Part shown: positions 40,761 to 50,003 of the stretch, one piece after another
Position numbering within the stretch: the stretch's first letter is position 1
Layout of the letters: each line of letters opens with the position of its first letter
NCBI RefSeq assembly: GCF_012927245.1
Contig: NZ_JABBGE010000002.1
Span: 372,001-436,000, forward strand
Direction of reading: 5' to 3'
Source of the DNA: Streptomyces sp. R302
Lineage (GTDB): Bacteria; Actinomycetota; Actinomycetes; Streptomycetales; Streptomycetaceae
DNA: 64,000 nt
Made by a program: the position numbers and the translations under genes
The notes under the pieces: model-generated
The model's input: the letters and a program-made list of their open reading frames with translations, nothing else
Databases searched by the model: none
What the model was told of the DNA's origin: nothing

Positions 40761-41978
40761 GTGAGCGAGCGTGTCATCGAAGCCAGGAGTCGGGGCTTTC
40801 TGTTCCTCGATTCGCACCCCGAGGGCTGCCGCCGGCTGGTGGAGGAGATGTGGCGGGCCGTTCCCGAGCCGGTCGGGGACCCGGGTGAGGGCCCGGTCGC
40901 GCTGGTCGTCGGATCGTCCGCCGGGTACGGGCTGGCGGCGACGGTCGCGGGGCTGGCCCGGGTCGGCATCCGCGGGATCGGCGTGTGCTTCGAGAAGGCG
41001 CCCGGGCGGCGTACCGGTACGGCCGGCTGGTACCGCACCGACGCCACCGCCCGGCTCGCCCGCCGGTACGGGCGGGACATGGTGTTCCTCAACGGCGACG
41101 CGTTCGGCGACGCGGTGAAGGAGCAGGTCGCCGAACTGCTCGTCGAGCGGTTCGGGGGACGGCTCGACTACCTGGTGTACTCCGTGGCCGCGCCCCGCCG
41201 TACCGATCCGGAGACCGGCGAGGCGTACGCCTCGGTGCTCAAGCCGGTCGGGGCGTCGTACACCACCAAGACGCTCGTCTTCGACGAGCACGGCGGGCCT
41301 GAGGTGAAGGAGGTCACCACCGCGCCGGCCGAGGGCGACGACGTCGAGCAGACCGTGGCGGTGATGGGCGGCGCCGACTGGGAGCGGTGGGTCGCCTTCC
41401 TGGCCGACCGGTCCCTGCTCGCCGAGGGCTTCACCACCGCCGCCCTGTCCTACATCGGCTCGCCGCTCACCGCGGCGATCTACCGGCAGGGCACCATCGG
41501 CGCGGCGAAGGCCCATCTGGAGGCCACCGCACGCGCCTTGGACGAGCGCCTCGCCAAGACCCTGGGCGGGCGGGCCGTGACCTCGGTCAACGCCGCCGCC
41601 GTCACCCAGTCCTCCACCGCGATCCCCGGCATCGCCCTGTACGTCGGGCTGCTGCGCGGTGTCCTCGGCGAGGCCATGGTGGCCCCGATCGGCCAGCTGG
41701 TGGAGCTGTGGGACCGGCTGACCGGCGCCCGCCCCCTCGACCTCGACGACGAGGGCCGGGTCCGCCTCGACACCTGGGAGCTCGATCCCGCCGTGCAGGA
41801 GGCCGTCGCCGCGCGCTGGGCCGCCGCCACCAGCGACTCCGTCGCCGGGCTCGCCGCACTCGACTGGTTCGGGGACGAGGTCCGCCGCCTCTACGGCTTC
41901 TCCGTCCCCGGCGTCGACTACTCCGCCGCCGTCGAGACCGACGTGCCCTGGCCCGCTCCCGCCGTCAGGCCAGTGTGA
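40761..41978 (+). CDS. fabV: trans-2-enoyl-CoA/ACP reductase
   Basis: A 405-residue FabV-type enoyl reductase, reducing trans-2-enoyl thioesters with NADH in fatty acid synthesis. It has the N-terminal substrate cover (MSERVIEARSRGFLFLDSHP), the cofactor-binding ALVVGSSAGYGLAATVAGLA, and the family-specific Tyr-x8-Lys active site in YRQGTIGAAK; NGDAFGD and LDYLVYSVAAPRR are also conserved. FabV is normally 390-405 residues. GTG at 40761 is chosen because GGGGGAA lies upstream and the protein starts as expected. Its end overlaps the convergent LysR gene by 61 bases. FabV is known to be triclosan-resistant. Confidence 0.93.
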   Translation: MSERVIEARSRGFLFLDSHPEGCRRLVEEMWRAVPEPVGDPGEGPVALVVGSSAGYGLAATVAGLARVGIRGIGVCFEKAPGRRTGTAGWYRTDATARLARRYGRDMVFLNGDAFGDAVKEQVAELLVERFGGRLDYLVYSVAAPRRTDPETGEAYASVLKPVGASYTTKTLVFDEHGGPEVKEVTTAPAEGDDVEQTVAVMGGADWERWVAFLADRSLLAEGFTTAALSYIGSPLTAAIYRQGTIGAAKAHLEATARALDERLAKTLGGRAVTSVNAAAVTQSSTAIPGIALYVGLLRGVLGEAMVAPIGQLVELWDRLTGARPLDLDDEGRVRLDTWELDPAVQEAVAARWAAATSDSVAGLAALDWFGDEVRRLYGFSVPGVDYSAAVETDVPWPAPAVRPV

Positions 41979-42931
41979 GGCAGGAGGGTGAGGCAGGGAG
42001 GTGCCGTGCCGCCGGCGGCCAGCCAGGCGCGGTACGGGGGCGCCAGGCGGGCCGCCTCGCGGTAGGCGTCGGCGAGGGCGGCGTGGAGGGGCGCCAGCGG
42101 GGTGGAGGGGCGGGCGTAGAGGAGGAGGCGGACGGCGAGCGGGTCGCCGCGGAGGGGGCGGACCGCCAGGTCCTCGCGGGGGACCGAGGTCGGCTGGCAG
42201 GGGGCCACCGCCTCGCCGAGCGCGATGAGCGACGCGGCGGTGTGGTAGTCGCCGTGGAGGAGCGGCGGGTCGATCCCGGCGGCCGTCAGGACGCGGCGTA
42301 ACCCGTCCCATTCGCCGTCCACCGCCGGGTCGACCATCCAGTGGTCGCGGGCCAGGTCCGCGAGGTCCACGACGGGGTGGGCGGCGGCCGGGTGGGCCGG
42401 GGAGAGGGAGACGAACTGCGGCTCGCGGGCGACGAGGACGCGGTGGTCCAGGCCCTCGGGCACGGCGAGGGGGCTGCCCTCCACCTCGTGGACGAAGGCC
42501 ACGTCCAGGCGGCCGGCCGCCACCTCGCGCAGCAGCGTCCGCGCGGAGACGTCGACGCGCAGGCCGACGTCCGTGCCGGGGAAGCGGGCGCGCAGCCGCC
42601 GCAGCCAGCCCGGTAGTGCCCGGCTCGCGGTGGAGCCGACCCGGAGCCGGGGGCCGTCGGCGCGGGCGGCCTCGGCGCGGGTCTCGGTGACGAGCGCGGC
42701 CATGCCGTCGACCAGGGGGCGGGCCCGGCTGAGGACGGAGCGGCCGAGCGGGGTGGGGTGGCAGCCGGTGCGGCCGCGGGCGAAGAGCTCGGCGCCGAGC
42801 GCGTTCTCGATGCGGCGCAGCTGGGTGGTCAAGGAGGGCTGGCTCACGCCGAGTCGGCGTGCGGCCTTGTGCAGGCTGCCGGTGTCCGCGATGGCGCAGA
42901 GCGCCCGCAGGTGTCTCACCTCCAGCTCCAT
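41918..42931 (-). CDS. LysR-family regulator, likely activator of snapalysin
   Basis: A 337-residue LysR protein: [43 protein letters not shown] is the winged HTH, followed by an effector domain with [22 protein letters not shown] and [17 protein letters not shown] periplasmic-binding features. It is divergent from a snapalysin gene, the known arrangement for SnpR/MprR activators of small neutral proteases. A dyad ACTCCCAT...ATTGGGGAGT (42986-43016) sits between them. The 3' end overlaps fabV. Confidence 0.9.
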   Translation of the reverse strand: MELEVRHLRALCAIADTGSLHKAARRLGVSQPSLTTQLRRIENALGAELFARGRTGCHPTPLGRSVLSRARPLVDGMAALVTETRAEAARADGPRLRVGSTASRALPGWLRRLRARFPGTDVGLRVDVSARTLLREVAAGRLDVAFVHEVEGSPLAVPEGLDHRVLVAREPQFVSLSPAHPAAAHPVVDLADLARDHWMVDPAVDGEWDGLRRVLTAAGIDPPLLHGDYHTAASLIALGEAVAPCQPTSVPREDLAVRPLRGDPLAVRLLLYARPSTPLAPLHAALADAYREAARLAPPYRAWLAAGGTAPPCLTLLPHTGLTAGAGQGTSVSTAAE

Positions 42932-42985
42932 GGACCGAGCGTAGGGTGCGGTTCCGGTCCCGCACCAGACGGCCGGATCCGCTCA

Positions 42986-43016
42986 ACTCCCATGAAAATG
43001 ACGCCTATTGGGGAGT
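42986..43016. promoter_or_regulatory. LysR-type operator dyad
   Basis: ACTCCCAT (42986-42993) and ATTGGGGAGT (43007-43016) form an imperfect dyad around an A/T-rich centre, in the gap between the divergent LysR and snapalysin genes. The spacing suits a LysR tetramer site. Confidence 0.6.
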
Positions 43017-43120
43017 CGCCATGGTCGGTGATGTGGTCGTGTTATCGGGGAGTGGCATTCTTCCCGGCGGACCCGCGCGCACCGAGACTCTCTCCCGACC
43101 CCGATCAGGAGGAGCCCCCC

Positions 43121-43798
43121 ATGCGACACCCCAAGGTCCTCACCCGCACCCTGACCGCCGCCCTCGGGCTCGGTCTCGCGGTCTCGCTCGGCGCCGCCGC
43201 GCCGGCCGGCGCCGCGACCGACACCGCCGCGACCGACACCGCCGCGACCGCGAACTCCCCCGCCGCCTATGCCGCTTACGCCGGTTCGGCCGAGGACGCC
43301 AAGGCCAACCGGGCGTTCTTCGACGCCGTCATGGCGTCGGTGGCGAAGAAGCGGGCCGCGAACCCGAGCGCCGCCGCGGCCGTCACCGTCGTCTACAGCG
43401 CTTCCAACGCGCCGAGTTTCCGTACCCAGATCGCCCGTTCCACGCAGATATGGAACAGCTCGGTGGCGAACGTACGCCTCGTCGAGGGCTCCAACCCGGA
43501 CTTCCGCTACTACGAGGGGAACGACTCCCGGGGCTCGTACGCGAGCACCGACGGGCACGGCCGCGGCTACATCTTCCTCGACTACCGGCAGAACCAGCAG
43601 TACAACTCCACCCGTGTGACGGCCCATGAGACCGGGCACGTGCTCGGCCTGCCGGACCACTACAGCGGGCCGTGCAGCGAGCTGATGTCGGGCGGCGGCC
43701 CCGGCACCTCCTGCCAGAACGCCACCCCGAACTCCCAGGAGCGGGCCCGCGTCGACCAGTTGTGGCGCTACGGGCTCGCTTCCGCGTTCAAGGGCTGA
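43121..43798 (+). CDS. snpA: snapalysin (small neutral metalloprotease)
   Basis: A 225-residue secreted protease of family M7. Signal peptide [20 protein letters not shown]... ending AAPAGA; a propeptide with [12 protein letters not shown] repeats; then the mature enzyme from about [12 protein letters not shown]. The zinc and Asp ligands are in [15 protein letters not shown], the M7 variant of the metzincin motif. Cysteines in GPCSELMSG and GTSCQNA form the disulfide. AGGAGG precedes the ATG. It hydrolyses milk casein in known members. The divergent LysR gene is its likely activator. Confidence 0.95.
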   Translation: MRHPKVLTRTLTAALGLGLAVSLGAAAPAGAATDTAATDTAATANSPAAYAAYAGSAEDAKANRAFFDAVMASVAKKRAANPSAAAAVTVVYSASNAPSFRTQIARSTQIWNSSVANVRLVEGSNPDFRYYEGNDSRGSYASTDGHGRGYIFLDYRQNQQYNSTRVTAHETGHVLGLPDHYSGPCSELMSGGGPGTSCQNATPNSQERARVDQLWRYGLASAFKG

Positions 43799-43878
43799 CC
43801 GGCTCCAAGGTCCGACCGCCTTCAGGTCCGACCGCCTTCAGGACTGACCGGCTTCAGGCCCGACCCGGGGCGTCGTCG

Positions 43879-44307
43879 TCACACGGCCGACAGGACTCGT
43901 CGGCCGAAGGCGGCGCCCTCGGGGAGCTGGCCGCGCAGCCGGGCGAGCGCCCCTTCGAAGTCGCCCCCGGCGACGACCGCCTCGATGGCGGTGCCGCCGT
44001 AGTGCAGGGTCAGGCTGAGGTCGGCGCGCTCGCCGAGGGTGAGCAGGCAGGCGAGCGTGGCCTCCTGGGTGGTGCCGCCGGCGACGACGGGGAGGGGCAG
44101 GTCCCATTCCAGGACGCAGCCGGTGAGGACCTCCCCGCCCTCCCCGCCCTCGCCCGCGGCGGTGAGCGCGGCGAATCCCGTACCCGTGTACTCGATTCCC
44201 CTGACGCGGACGGTGACGTGTCCACCGTCGGCCGTGATGACGATCGCTTCCGCACCACGGCGGTCCCGGTACCAGCCGGTCCAGACTTCTGTCGACTCCG
44301 ATGACAT
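43879..44307 (-). CDS. DUF6304-like hypothetical protein
   Basis: A 142-residue protein beginning MSSESTEVWTGWYRDRRGAE and containing GTGFAALTAAGEG, CVLEWDLPLPVVAGG and LRGQLPEG. This pattern fits a streptomycete family (DUF6304) of unknown role; the assignment is from memory of the family look. It is predicted soluble, with no motifs that suggest catalysis. The next leftward gene starts 42 bases upstream and may be in the same transcript. Confidence 0.7.
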   Translation of the reverse strand: MSSESTEVWTGWYRDRRGAEAIVITADGGHVTVRVRGIEYTGTGFAALTAAGEGGEGGEVLTGCVLEWDLPLPVVAGGTTQEATLACLLTLGERADLSLTLHYGGTAIEAVVAGGDFEGALARLRGQLPEGAAFGRRVLSAV

Positions 44308-44349
44308 GCGCGGACTGTAGCGGTATGACCGGCTCCGGCGCGCGGCCGG

Positions 44350-44604
44350 TCACCCCGTGGCCGGACTTCTCCCGTTCTCGCCGTTCTTGCCGGTGACCTG
44401 CGTGGTAGTGGCTTCCGTGCCGTCGGAATCCACCGGCCGGTAGAGCCGGCAGGCGGGGTTGCGGCAGGGCTGCACCTCCCACTCGGGCACCCAGGCCCCG
44501 AGGACCTTGTGCCGAGTGGCGACGGTGGCCAGCGGGCGTCCGCAGGCCGGGCACTTCGGCGCGGCCAGCGGGTCCCGGGTCGTACGGGGCGTCTCGTCAC
44601 CCAT
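44350..44604 (-). CDS. small zinc-ribbon-like protein (84 aa)
   Basis: An 84-residue protein with CPACGRPL and a second Cys pair CRNPAC, a treble-clef-like zinc ribbon, flanked by an acidic start and a polar Thr/Gly tail. It is a common conserved hypothetical protein in streptomycetes, probably a nucleic-acid or protein-binding adaptor. No specific role is known. Confidence 0.75.
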   Translation of the reverse strand: MGDETPRTTRDPLAAPKCPACGRPLATVATRHKVLGAWVPEWEVQPCRNPACRLYRPVDSDGTEATTTQVTGKNGENGRSPATG

Positions 44605-44640
44605 ACGTCCAGGGTAGGCCGCCCCGGGGCGGTCCGCCCG

Positions 44641-45228
44641 CTACCGCTTCCTGGTGTACGTGCGGACCAGCACGCCGTTGTCGAAGGCGCGGACGGCCCC
44701 GAGCGCGAAGTCCCGGGGCGCGAAGCCGGCGCCGAACATCGGCATGCCGGAGCCGTACACCTGCGGGTAGGTCTTGATGATCAGCTCGTCGATCTCCTCG
44801 ATGAGCTCGCCGGCGATGGTGGAGCCGCCGCAGAGCCAGATGTCGAGCCCGCCGCCCTCGGCCTTGAGCTCACGGATCCGGCCGACGAGGTCGTCGGCGA
44901 TCAGCTCGACGTTCGGGTCGGGCGACTCGGTGAGCGAGCGGGTGGCGACGTACTCGCGGAGGTGGGCGTACGGGCTGGCGACGCCGACGTCGAGGCCGAC
45001 CCGGTACGAGCCGAGGCCCTGGATCACGGTGTCGAAGCGGCGGCCCGGCGTGCCGGGCTCGATGCCGACGACGGGCCAGGCGGGGGCGGCCACGGTCTCG
45101 GGGTACTCGGTGGTGAGGTACTCCAGGAACTCCCCTGTGACGTAGGAGTACGCGGAGGTGGCGTCGCCCTTCGGATCGCCGATGAAGCCGTCGATGGTGC
45201 AGGCGACGAAGTAGGTGAGCTTGCGCAA
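44641..45228 (-). CDS. dihydrofolate reductase family protein (RibD C-terminal fold)
   Basis: A 195-residue NADPH-binding protein: LTYFVACTIDGFIGDPKGD at the start, then TPGRRFDTVIQGLGSYRV and LDIWLCGGSTIAGELIEEIDELIIKTYP, which carry the cofactor-binding features of the RibD_C/DHFR family. It probably reduces a pteridine- or flavin-related substrate, but the family is mostly uncharacterised. TTG at 45228 is preferred (AGGA upstream, and it starts at the family N terminus); an ATG at 45282 would add 18 residues. Confidence 0.87.
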   Translation of the reverse strand: MRKLTYFVACTIDGFIGDPKGDATSAYSYVTGEFLEYLTTEYPETVAAPAWPVVGIEPGTPGRRFDTVIQGLGSYRVGLDVGVASPYAHLREYVATRSLTESPDPNVELIADDLVGRIRELKAEGGGLDIWLCGGSTIAGELIEEIDELIIKTYPQVYGSGMPMFGAGFAPRDFALGAVRAFDNGVLVRTYTRKR

Positions 45229-45377
45229 GCCGGGTCCTGTTTCTTTCGGGGGCGTGACCGCGAGCGCGACCACGACAGACATAGTGCTTCATCTGTAGTG
45301 GTCACGCAACCCCTTCAGGGAAGGATTCCTCGGCGGCTTCCCCAGCGGCTTCCTCGGCGACTTCCTCGGCGGCTTCC

Positions 45378-46427
45378 TCAGCGGCTCCTTCGCGTCACGA
45401 ACTCCGCGAGGGACAGCAGGTCTCCGGCCGCCGAGAGGTCCGGCACCGCCCGCGCCAGGTGCTCGACGGCGCGGCCCATCCGCTCGGCCGCCTGGGCCTG
45501 CGCCCAGTCCCGGCCGCCGGCCCGCTCGACGGCGGCGGCCGCGGCCCGCACGGCCCGCTCGTCCAGGGTCGTACGGGAGTACAGCTCGGCCAGCTCCTCG
45601 CCGGCGGCGGTGCCGGAGGCGAGCGCGGCGACGACCGGCAGCGACTTCTTGCGCGCGACCAGGTCGGCGCCGGCCGGCTTGCCGGTCCGCTCGGGGTCGC
45701 CCCAGATGCCGATGAGGTCGTCGATCAGCTGGAAGGCGAGCCCGGCCTCGCGGCCGAAGGCGTCGAGCGCCGCGACCTCCTCCTCCCCCGCACCCGCGTA
45801 GAGCGCGCCGAGGGCGCAGGAACAGCCGAGCAGGGCGCCGGTCTTGGCCGTGGCCATGGCGAGGCACTCGTCGAGGGAGACCTCGCGGGGGCCGCGCGTC
45901 TCGAAGGCGCAGTCGGCCTGCTGGCCGGCGCAGAGTTCGATGACGCAGGCGGCGAGGCGGGCGGCGGCCGCGGAGGAGGCGGGGTGCGGGTCCTCGACGA
46001 GGAGCCGGAGCGCCAGCGCGTTCATGGCGTCGCCGGCCATCAGGGCGTCGGGAATGCCGAAGACGGTCCAGGCGGTGGGCCGGTGACGGCGGGTCGGATC
46101 CTCGTCGACGATGTCGTCGTGGAGCAGGGTGAAGTTGTGCGCCAGCTCGACGGCGGCGGCGGCCTTCACCGCCCCGCCCTCCTCGGCGCCCAGGGCACGG
46201 GCGGCGGCGAGGACCAGGGCGGGGCGGATCGCCTTGCCCGCCTGGCCGGCGGCGGGGGCGCCGTCGGCGTCCTCCCAGCCGAAGTGGTACATCGCCACAC
46301 GGCGTATCGAGCCCGGCAGGGTCTCGACGGTGGAGCGGATCTGGGGGTCGACGGCGGTCCTCGTACGGTCGAGGAGCGCCACGGCGCCCGGCCCGTCGGT
46401 GACGGGGGCCGCGCTCGTCAGGGTCAC
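45378..46427 (-). CDS. polyprenyl synthetase, likely encapsulin cargo
   Basis: A 349-residue trans-isoprenyl diphosphate synthase. The first Asp-rich motif is LLHDDIVDED (104-110) and the second is AFQLIDDLIGIWGD (236-237), with KAIRPALVLAAA for substrate Lys/Arg. A flexible N-terminal 25 residues (MTLTSAAPVTDGPGAVALLD) resembles the disordered cargo-loading tail of family 2 encapsulin cargo. The neighbouring upstream gene encodes the shell. GTG at 46427 has AAGGA upstream. It would make geranyl or longer prenyl diphosphates inside the shell; no terpene cyclase or methyltransferase is adjacent. Confidence 0.88.
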   Translation of the reverse strand: MTLTSAAPVTDGPGAVALLDRTRTAVDPQIRSTVETLPGSIRRVAMYHFGWEDADGAPAAGQAGKAIRPALVLAAARALGAEEGGAVKAAAAVELAHNFTLLHDDIVDEDPTRRHRPTAWTVFGIPDALMAGDAMNALALRLLVEDPHPASSAAAARLAACVIELCAGQQADCAFETRGPREVSLDECLAMATAKTGALLGCSCALGALYAGAGEEEVAALDAFGREAGLAFQLIDDLIGIWGDPERTGKPAGADLVARKKSLPVVAALASGTAAGEELAELYSRTTLDERAVRAAAAAVERAGGRDWAQAQAAERMGRAVEHLARAVPDLSAAGDLLSLAEFVTRRSR

Positions 46428-46622
46428 GTCTGGTCGTCCTTCTTCACAGCCGACCGCGTCCACCGCGGCCGAGCATCAGGCTGGTGTCGCGCGTTCACGG
46501 CGGGGGCGGGGGCGGGGACCTGATGGGTCGGATGGGCCTGCTGGGCCTGCTGGGTCGGGTGGGCCGGGTGGGCCGGGGGTGGGGCCCCGGCCCACCCGGG
46601 GCTCAGGCGTCCTGCCCGGGGT
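46428..46622. repeat. GGGCCTGCT/GGTGGGCC repeats between cargo and shell genes
   Basis: About 195 bases between the two genes, with GGGCCTGCT twice and GGGCCGGGTG/GGTGGGCC several times, then CCCGGGGC elements (46585-46621) that could fold as a terminator for the shell gene. No gene is present. Confidence 0.6.
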
Positions 46623-48035
46623 TCAGCGGCGGCGGCTGATCTCGACGTTCTCCAGGACGCCGAGCGCGTCGGGCACGAGGACCGCGGCGGAGTAGTAGGT
46701 CGTGACCAGGTAGGAGATGATCGCCTGCTCGTCGATGCCCATGAAGCGGACGGACAGACCGGGCTCCACCTCGTCGGGGAGGCCGGTCTGGTGCAGGCCG
46801 ATGACGCCCTGGTCGGACTCGCCGGTACGCATGCAGATGATCGAGCTGGTGCCGGCGGAGGTCACCGGGATCTTGTCGCAGGGGTAGATCGGAACCCCGC
46901 GCCAGGTCGGGATCCGGGTGCCGACCACGTCGATCGTCTCGGGCACCAGACCCCGGCGGTTGAGCTCGCGGCCGATCGCGGCGATGGCCTTCGGGTGGGC
47001 CAGGAAGAGCTTGGAGCCGCGGCGGCGGGAGAGCAGCTCGTCGAGGTCGTCGGGGCCGGGGACGCCGTCGTGCGGCTGGATCCGCTGCCCGTAGTCGCAG
47101 TTGGCGAGGAGGCCGAACTCCCGGTTGTTGACCAGCTCGTGCTCCTGGCGCTCGCGCAGGGCCTCGACGGTGAGCCGCAGCTGGTGCTCGGTCTGGTTCA
47201 TCGGGTGGTTGTAGAGGTCCGCCACGCGCGTGTGCACCTTGAGCACGGTCTGGGCGAGGCTCAGCTCGTACTCGCGCGGGGCGGGCTCGTAGTCCACGAA
47301 GGTGTGCGGGACGACGGCCTCGCCGACGTGCCCGGCGGAGAGGTCGATGGCGGCCTCGCCGTAGCCGTTGACAGCCCGCTCCGGACGGCCGGCGACGCCC
47401 GCGAGGTGCGAGGCGAGGGAGCCGGCGCGGGCGGCGAGCGCGGTCAGGTCGGCGCGGGTGAGCTCCAGGACCGTGCAGGCGGTGGCGGCGCGGGCGGTCC
47501 AGTCCCAGGTGGCGGCCTCGTCGAGGAGGGCGGCGTCGCCGAAGTAGGAGCCGTCGGCGAGGACGCCGAGCACCGCCTCGTCGCCGTAAGGGCCTTCGCC
47601 GAGCTGCTCGACCCGGCCGTGCGCGAGGAGGTAGACGCGGTCGGCCGGGGAGCCGGCGACCGCGATGACCTCGCCGGCGGCGACGTCGCGCTGGACGCAG
47701 CGGGCCGCGAGCTCGGCGAGGGCCGCCTCGTCCTCGTATCCGCGCAGGGCCGGCAGCTCGCCCAGTTCGGCGGGGATCACCGCGACCCGGTCGCCGGTCT
47801 GGACGAAGGTGACGCGGCCGTCGCCCACCGAGTAGCTGAGCCGCCGGTTGACCCGGTAGGCACCGCCCTTGGTCTCGACCCAGGGCAGCGTCCGCAGCAG
47901 CCAGCGGGAGGTGATCTCCTGCATCTGCGGGGCCGACTTGGTGGTCGAGGCGAGGTTCCGCGCGGCGGAGGTGCCGAGACTCTGCTGCGGGGCCTGCTCC
48001 GCGAGGACCTCGTCGCCAACCGAACCAACGGACAT
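46623..48035 (-). CDS. family 2B encapsulin shell protein
   Basis: A 470-residue protein combining an HK97-like encapsulin fold with an inserted cyclic-nucleotide-binding-like domain, the hallmark of family 2B shells. N-terminal arm: [36 protein letters not shown] sequence. CNB-like domain about residues 95-215 ([40 protein letters not shown]). Shell core about 240-470, with [37 protein letters not shown] and [17 protein letters not shown]. It should self-assemble into a protein compartment for the polyprenyl synthase encoded downstream. The CNB-like insert may gate or sense a ligand. ATG at 48035 is chosen. Confidence 0.93.
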   Translation of the reverse strand: MSVGSVGDEVLAEQAPQQSLGTSAARNLASTTKSAPQMQEITSRWLLRTLPWVETKGGAYRVNRRLSYSVGDGRVTFVQTGDRVAVIPAELGELPALRGYEDEAALAELAARCVQRDVAAGEVIAVAGSPADRVYLLAHGRVEQLGEGPYGDEAVLGVLADGSYFGDAALLDEAATWDWTARAATACTVLELTRADLTALAARAGSLASHLAGVAGRPERAVNGYGEAAIDLSAGHVGEAVVPHTFVDYEPAPREYELSLAQTVLKVHTRVADLYNHPMNQTEHQLRLTVEALRERQEHELVNNREFGLLANCDYGQRIQPHDGVPGPDDLDELLSRRRGSKLFLAHPKAIAAIGRELNRRGLVPETIDVVGTRIPTWRGVPIYPCDKIPVTSAGTSSIICMRTGESDQGVIGLHQTGLPDEVEPGLSVRFMGIDEQAIISYLVTTYYSAAVLVPDALGVLENVEISRRR

Positions 48036-48239
48036 GGAACTCCCTCTCGTACGTCTGGCTTGCGAAGGAAGCCTTTCAGCACGGAGCGTGCCGACGCCAT
48101 TACACAATCGGGTGGGACTGTTCGGCGATCTTCGGGGCATGTCACCCGTTTTCCGGCCGGACGGCGAAGCGCGGAACTCGGCCGGGCTGTCCGGTTCGGA
48201 TCGCACACGGCTCGAACGCATGGCATCGGAGGAGCGGAG

Positions 48240-48305
48240 TCCAGTACTCCGGAAGTTCGGAAGTCCGGAACTCCGGTACTCCGGTACTCCGGAAGTCCCG
48301 TACTC
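48240..48305. repeat. ACTCCGGAAGT-type short repeats before the amidase gene
   Basis: Repeated palindromic TCCGGA/TCCGGT units (ACTCCGGAAGT, TCGGAAGTCCGGAACTCC, GGTACTCCGGTACTCC) lie between the encapsulin and amidase genes. They could fold into several short stems. The rest of 48036-48324 has no gene. Confidence 0.7.
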
Positions 48306-48324
48306 CCTCTGGAAGGAGCACGCC

Positions 48325-48915
48325 ATGGCCGTTCCGCTGTCCGCGAGCAGGGTCCTCTCCGCACTGCGCGGCGAGGGCCTCTCGGTCGTCGAGGTCGGCG
48401 ACTGGTCCACCCACAACAGGAACCACAAGGGCCCCTGGGGGCCGGTGCACGGGGTGATGATCCACCACACCGTCACCCGGGGCACCGCGAACACCGTCCG
48501 CATCTGCCGGGACGGCTACGCGGGGCTGCCGGGCCCGCTGTGCCACGGCGTCATCGCCAAGGACGGCACGGTCCACCTGGTCGGCCACGGGCGCGCCAAC
48601 CACGCCGGACTCGGCGACGACGAGGTGCTGCGCGCCGTGATCGCCGAGCACGCCCTGCCGGTGGACGACGAGGCCACCACCGACGGCAACCGCCACTTCT
48701 ACGGCTTCGAGTGCGAGAACCTCGGCGACGGCGAGGACCCCTGGCCCAAGGTGCAGCTGGTCGCGATCGCCAAGGCGTCGGCCGCACTCTGCCGGGCGCA
48801 CGGCTGGACCCACCGTTCGGTGATCGGCCACCGCGAGTGGCAGCCGGGGAAGGTGGACCCGCGCGGCTTCGGCATGGCGTCGATGCGCGAGCGCATCGCC
48901 GACCTGCTGCGCTGA
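48325..48915 (+). CDS. N-acetylmuramoyl-L-alanine amidase (PGRP-like)
   Basis: A 196-residue zinc amidase domain. [20 protein letters not shown] contains the first zinc His and HHT motif; [13 protein letters not shown] and [20 protein letters not shown] hold the other His and the catalytic Lys region. It cleaves the peptide from the muramic acid in peptidoglycan. No signal peptide is visible, so it may be phage-related or released by lysis. ATG at 48325 follows GGAAGGAG. Confidence 0.88.
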   Translation: MAVPLSASRVLSALRGEGLSVVEVGDWSTHNRNHKGPWGPVHGVMIHHTVTRGTANTVRICRDGYAGLPGPLCHGVIAKDGTVHLVGHGRANHAGLGDDEVLRAVIAEHALPVDDEATTDGNRHFYGFECENLGDGEDPWPKVQLVAIAKASAALCRAHGWTHRSVIGHREWQPGKVDPRGFGMASMRERIADLLR

Positions 48916-49010
48916 GCCCGGCAGCCGGCGCGGCTCCCGGGCCACGCGCGCGTACGGGCGGAGCCGGCGCCCGGCTCCCCCACGCGCGCGTGGCCCGGGA
49001 GAATGGCCGG

Positions 49011-50003
49011 GTGGACACGTACGACCTCTCCGCCCTGCGGCCCCGGCTCCCCTCGCCCCTGGAGCCGGTGGCGGACGAGCGGTTCGCCCGGCGCGGGCTG
49101 ACGCTGCTGCTGAAGCGCGACGACCTCATCCACCCCGACCTGCCCGGCAACAAGTGGCGCAAGCTCGCGCTCAACCTGCGGGCGGCTGACGGGCGGCCGG
49201 TACTGACCTTCGGGGGCGCGTACTCCAACCACCTGCGGGCGACCGCCGCCGCCGGCCGTCTCCTCGGCTTCCCCACGATCGGGGTCGTACGCGGCGACGA
49301 ACTGGCCGGGCGACCGCTGAACCCCTCGCTGGCGCGGTGCGCGGCGGACGGGATGTGCCTGGAGTTCGTGGACCGCGCCACGTACCGGGCGAAGCACGAA
49401 CCGGACGTGCTCGCCGGGCTCCTGGAGCGGGCCCCCGAGGGTGCCTACGTGGTCCCCGAGGGCGGCAGCAACGCGCTCGCGGTGGAGGGGTGCGTGGCGC
49501 TCGGCCGGGAGCTGGCCGGGCACGCGGGCGTGGCGGCGGTGGCCTGCGGCACGGGCGGCACCCTGGCGGGCCTGGCGGCCGGGTTCGACGGCCGGACGCT
49601 GGGCGTGCCGGTGCTGAAGGGCGGTTTCCTCGGCGGCGAGGTCCGGAGCCTCCAGGAGGCGGCCTTCGGCGGCCCGCGCGGCGACTGGTGGCTCGACGAG
49701 CGCTTCCACTGCGGCGGCTACGGCCGGACGACCCCGGAACTCCACGCGTTCGCACAGGACTTCGAGGCGCGGCATGGACTCGCCATCGAGCGGCTGTATG
49801 TCGCCAAAATGCTCCTCGCACTGGTGTCCCTCGCCGAGGAGGGCGCCTTCCCGCCCGGGAGCAGGATCGCGGCGGTGATCACGGGGGCGGGAACGGGGAC
49901 GGGGACCGAGACCGAAACGGAGACGGGGACGGGGACGGAGACGGGGACCGAAACGGGGACGGGGGCCGCAGAGCCCGCGGGTCAGCCGAGCTCCTCGCGG
50001 TAG
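49011..50003 (+). CDS. ACC deaminase / D-cysteine desulfhydrase family PLP enzyme
   Basis: A 330-residue fold-type II PLP enzyme. LLLKRDDLIHPDLPGNKWRKLALNL contains the PLP-binding Lys, followed by TFGGAYSNHLRATAAAGR (Ser/Asn pair) and VACGTGGTLAGLAAG for phosphate binding. It is related to 1-aminocyclopropane-1-carboxylate deaminase and D-cysteine desulfhydrase; substrate choice is not settled. The C-terminal end is an odd low-complexity run of Gly/Thr/Glu (TGTGTETETETGTGTETGTE) encoded by a simple repeat at about 49890-49965, overlapping the antiporter end. Start GTG at 49011. Confidence 0.88.
   Translation: MDTYDLSALRPRLPSPLEPVADERFARRGLTLLLKRDDLIHPDLPGNKWRKLALNLRAADGRPVLTFGGAYSNHLRATAAAGRLLGFPTIGVVRGDELAGRPLNPSLARCAADGMCLEFVDRATYRAKHEPDVLAGLLERAPEGAYVVPEGGSNALAVEGCVALGRELAGHAGVAAVACGTGGTLAGLAAGFDGRTLGVPVLKGGFLGGEVRSLQEAAFGGPRGDWWLDERFHCGGYGRTTPELHAFAQDFEARHGLAIERLYVAKMLLALVSLAEEGAFPPGSRIAAVITGAGTGTGTETETETGTGTETGTETGTGAAEPAGQPSSSR

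Noticed and set aside
46791..49010. Very long + frame across the encapsulin and amidase genes
   Set aside because: Only its last part (from 49011) is a gene. The rest is antisense to the encapsulin and a shifted frame of the amidase.
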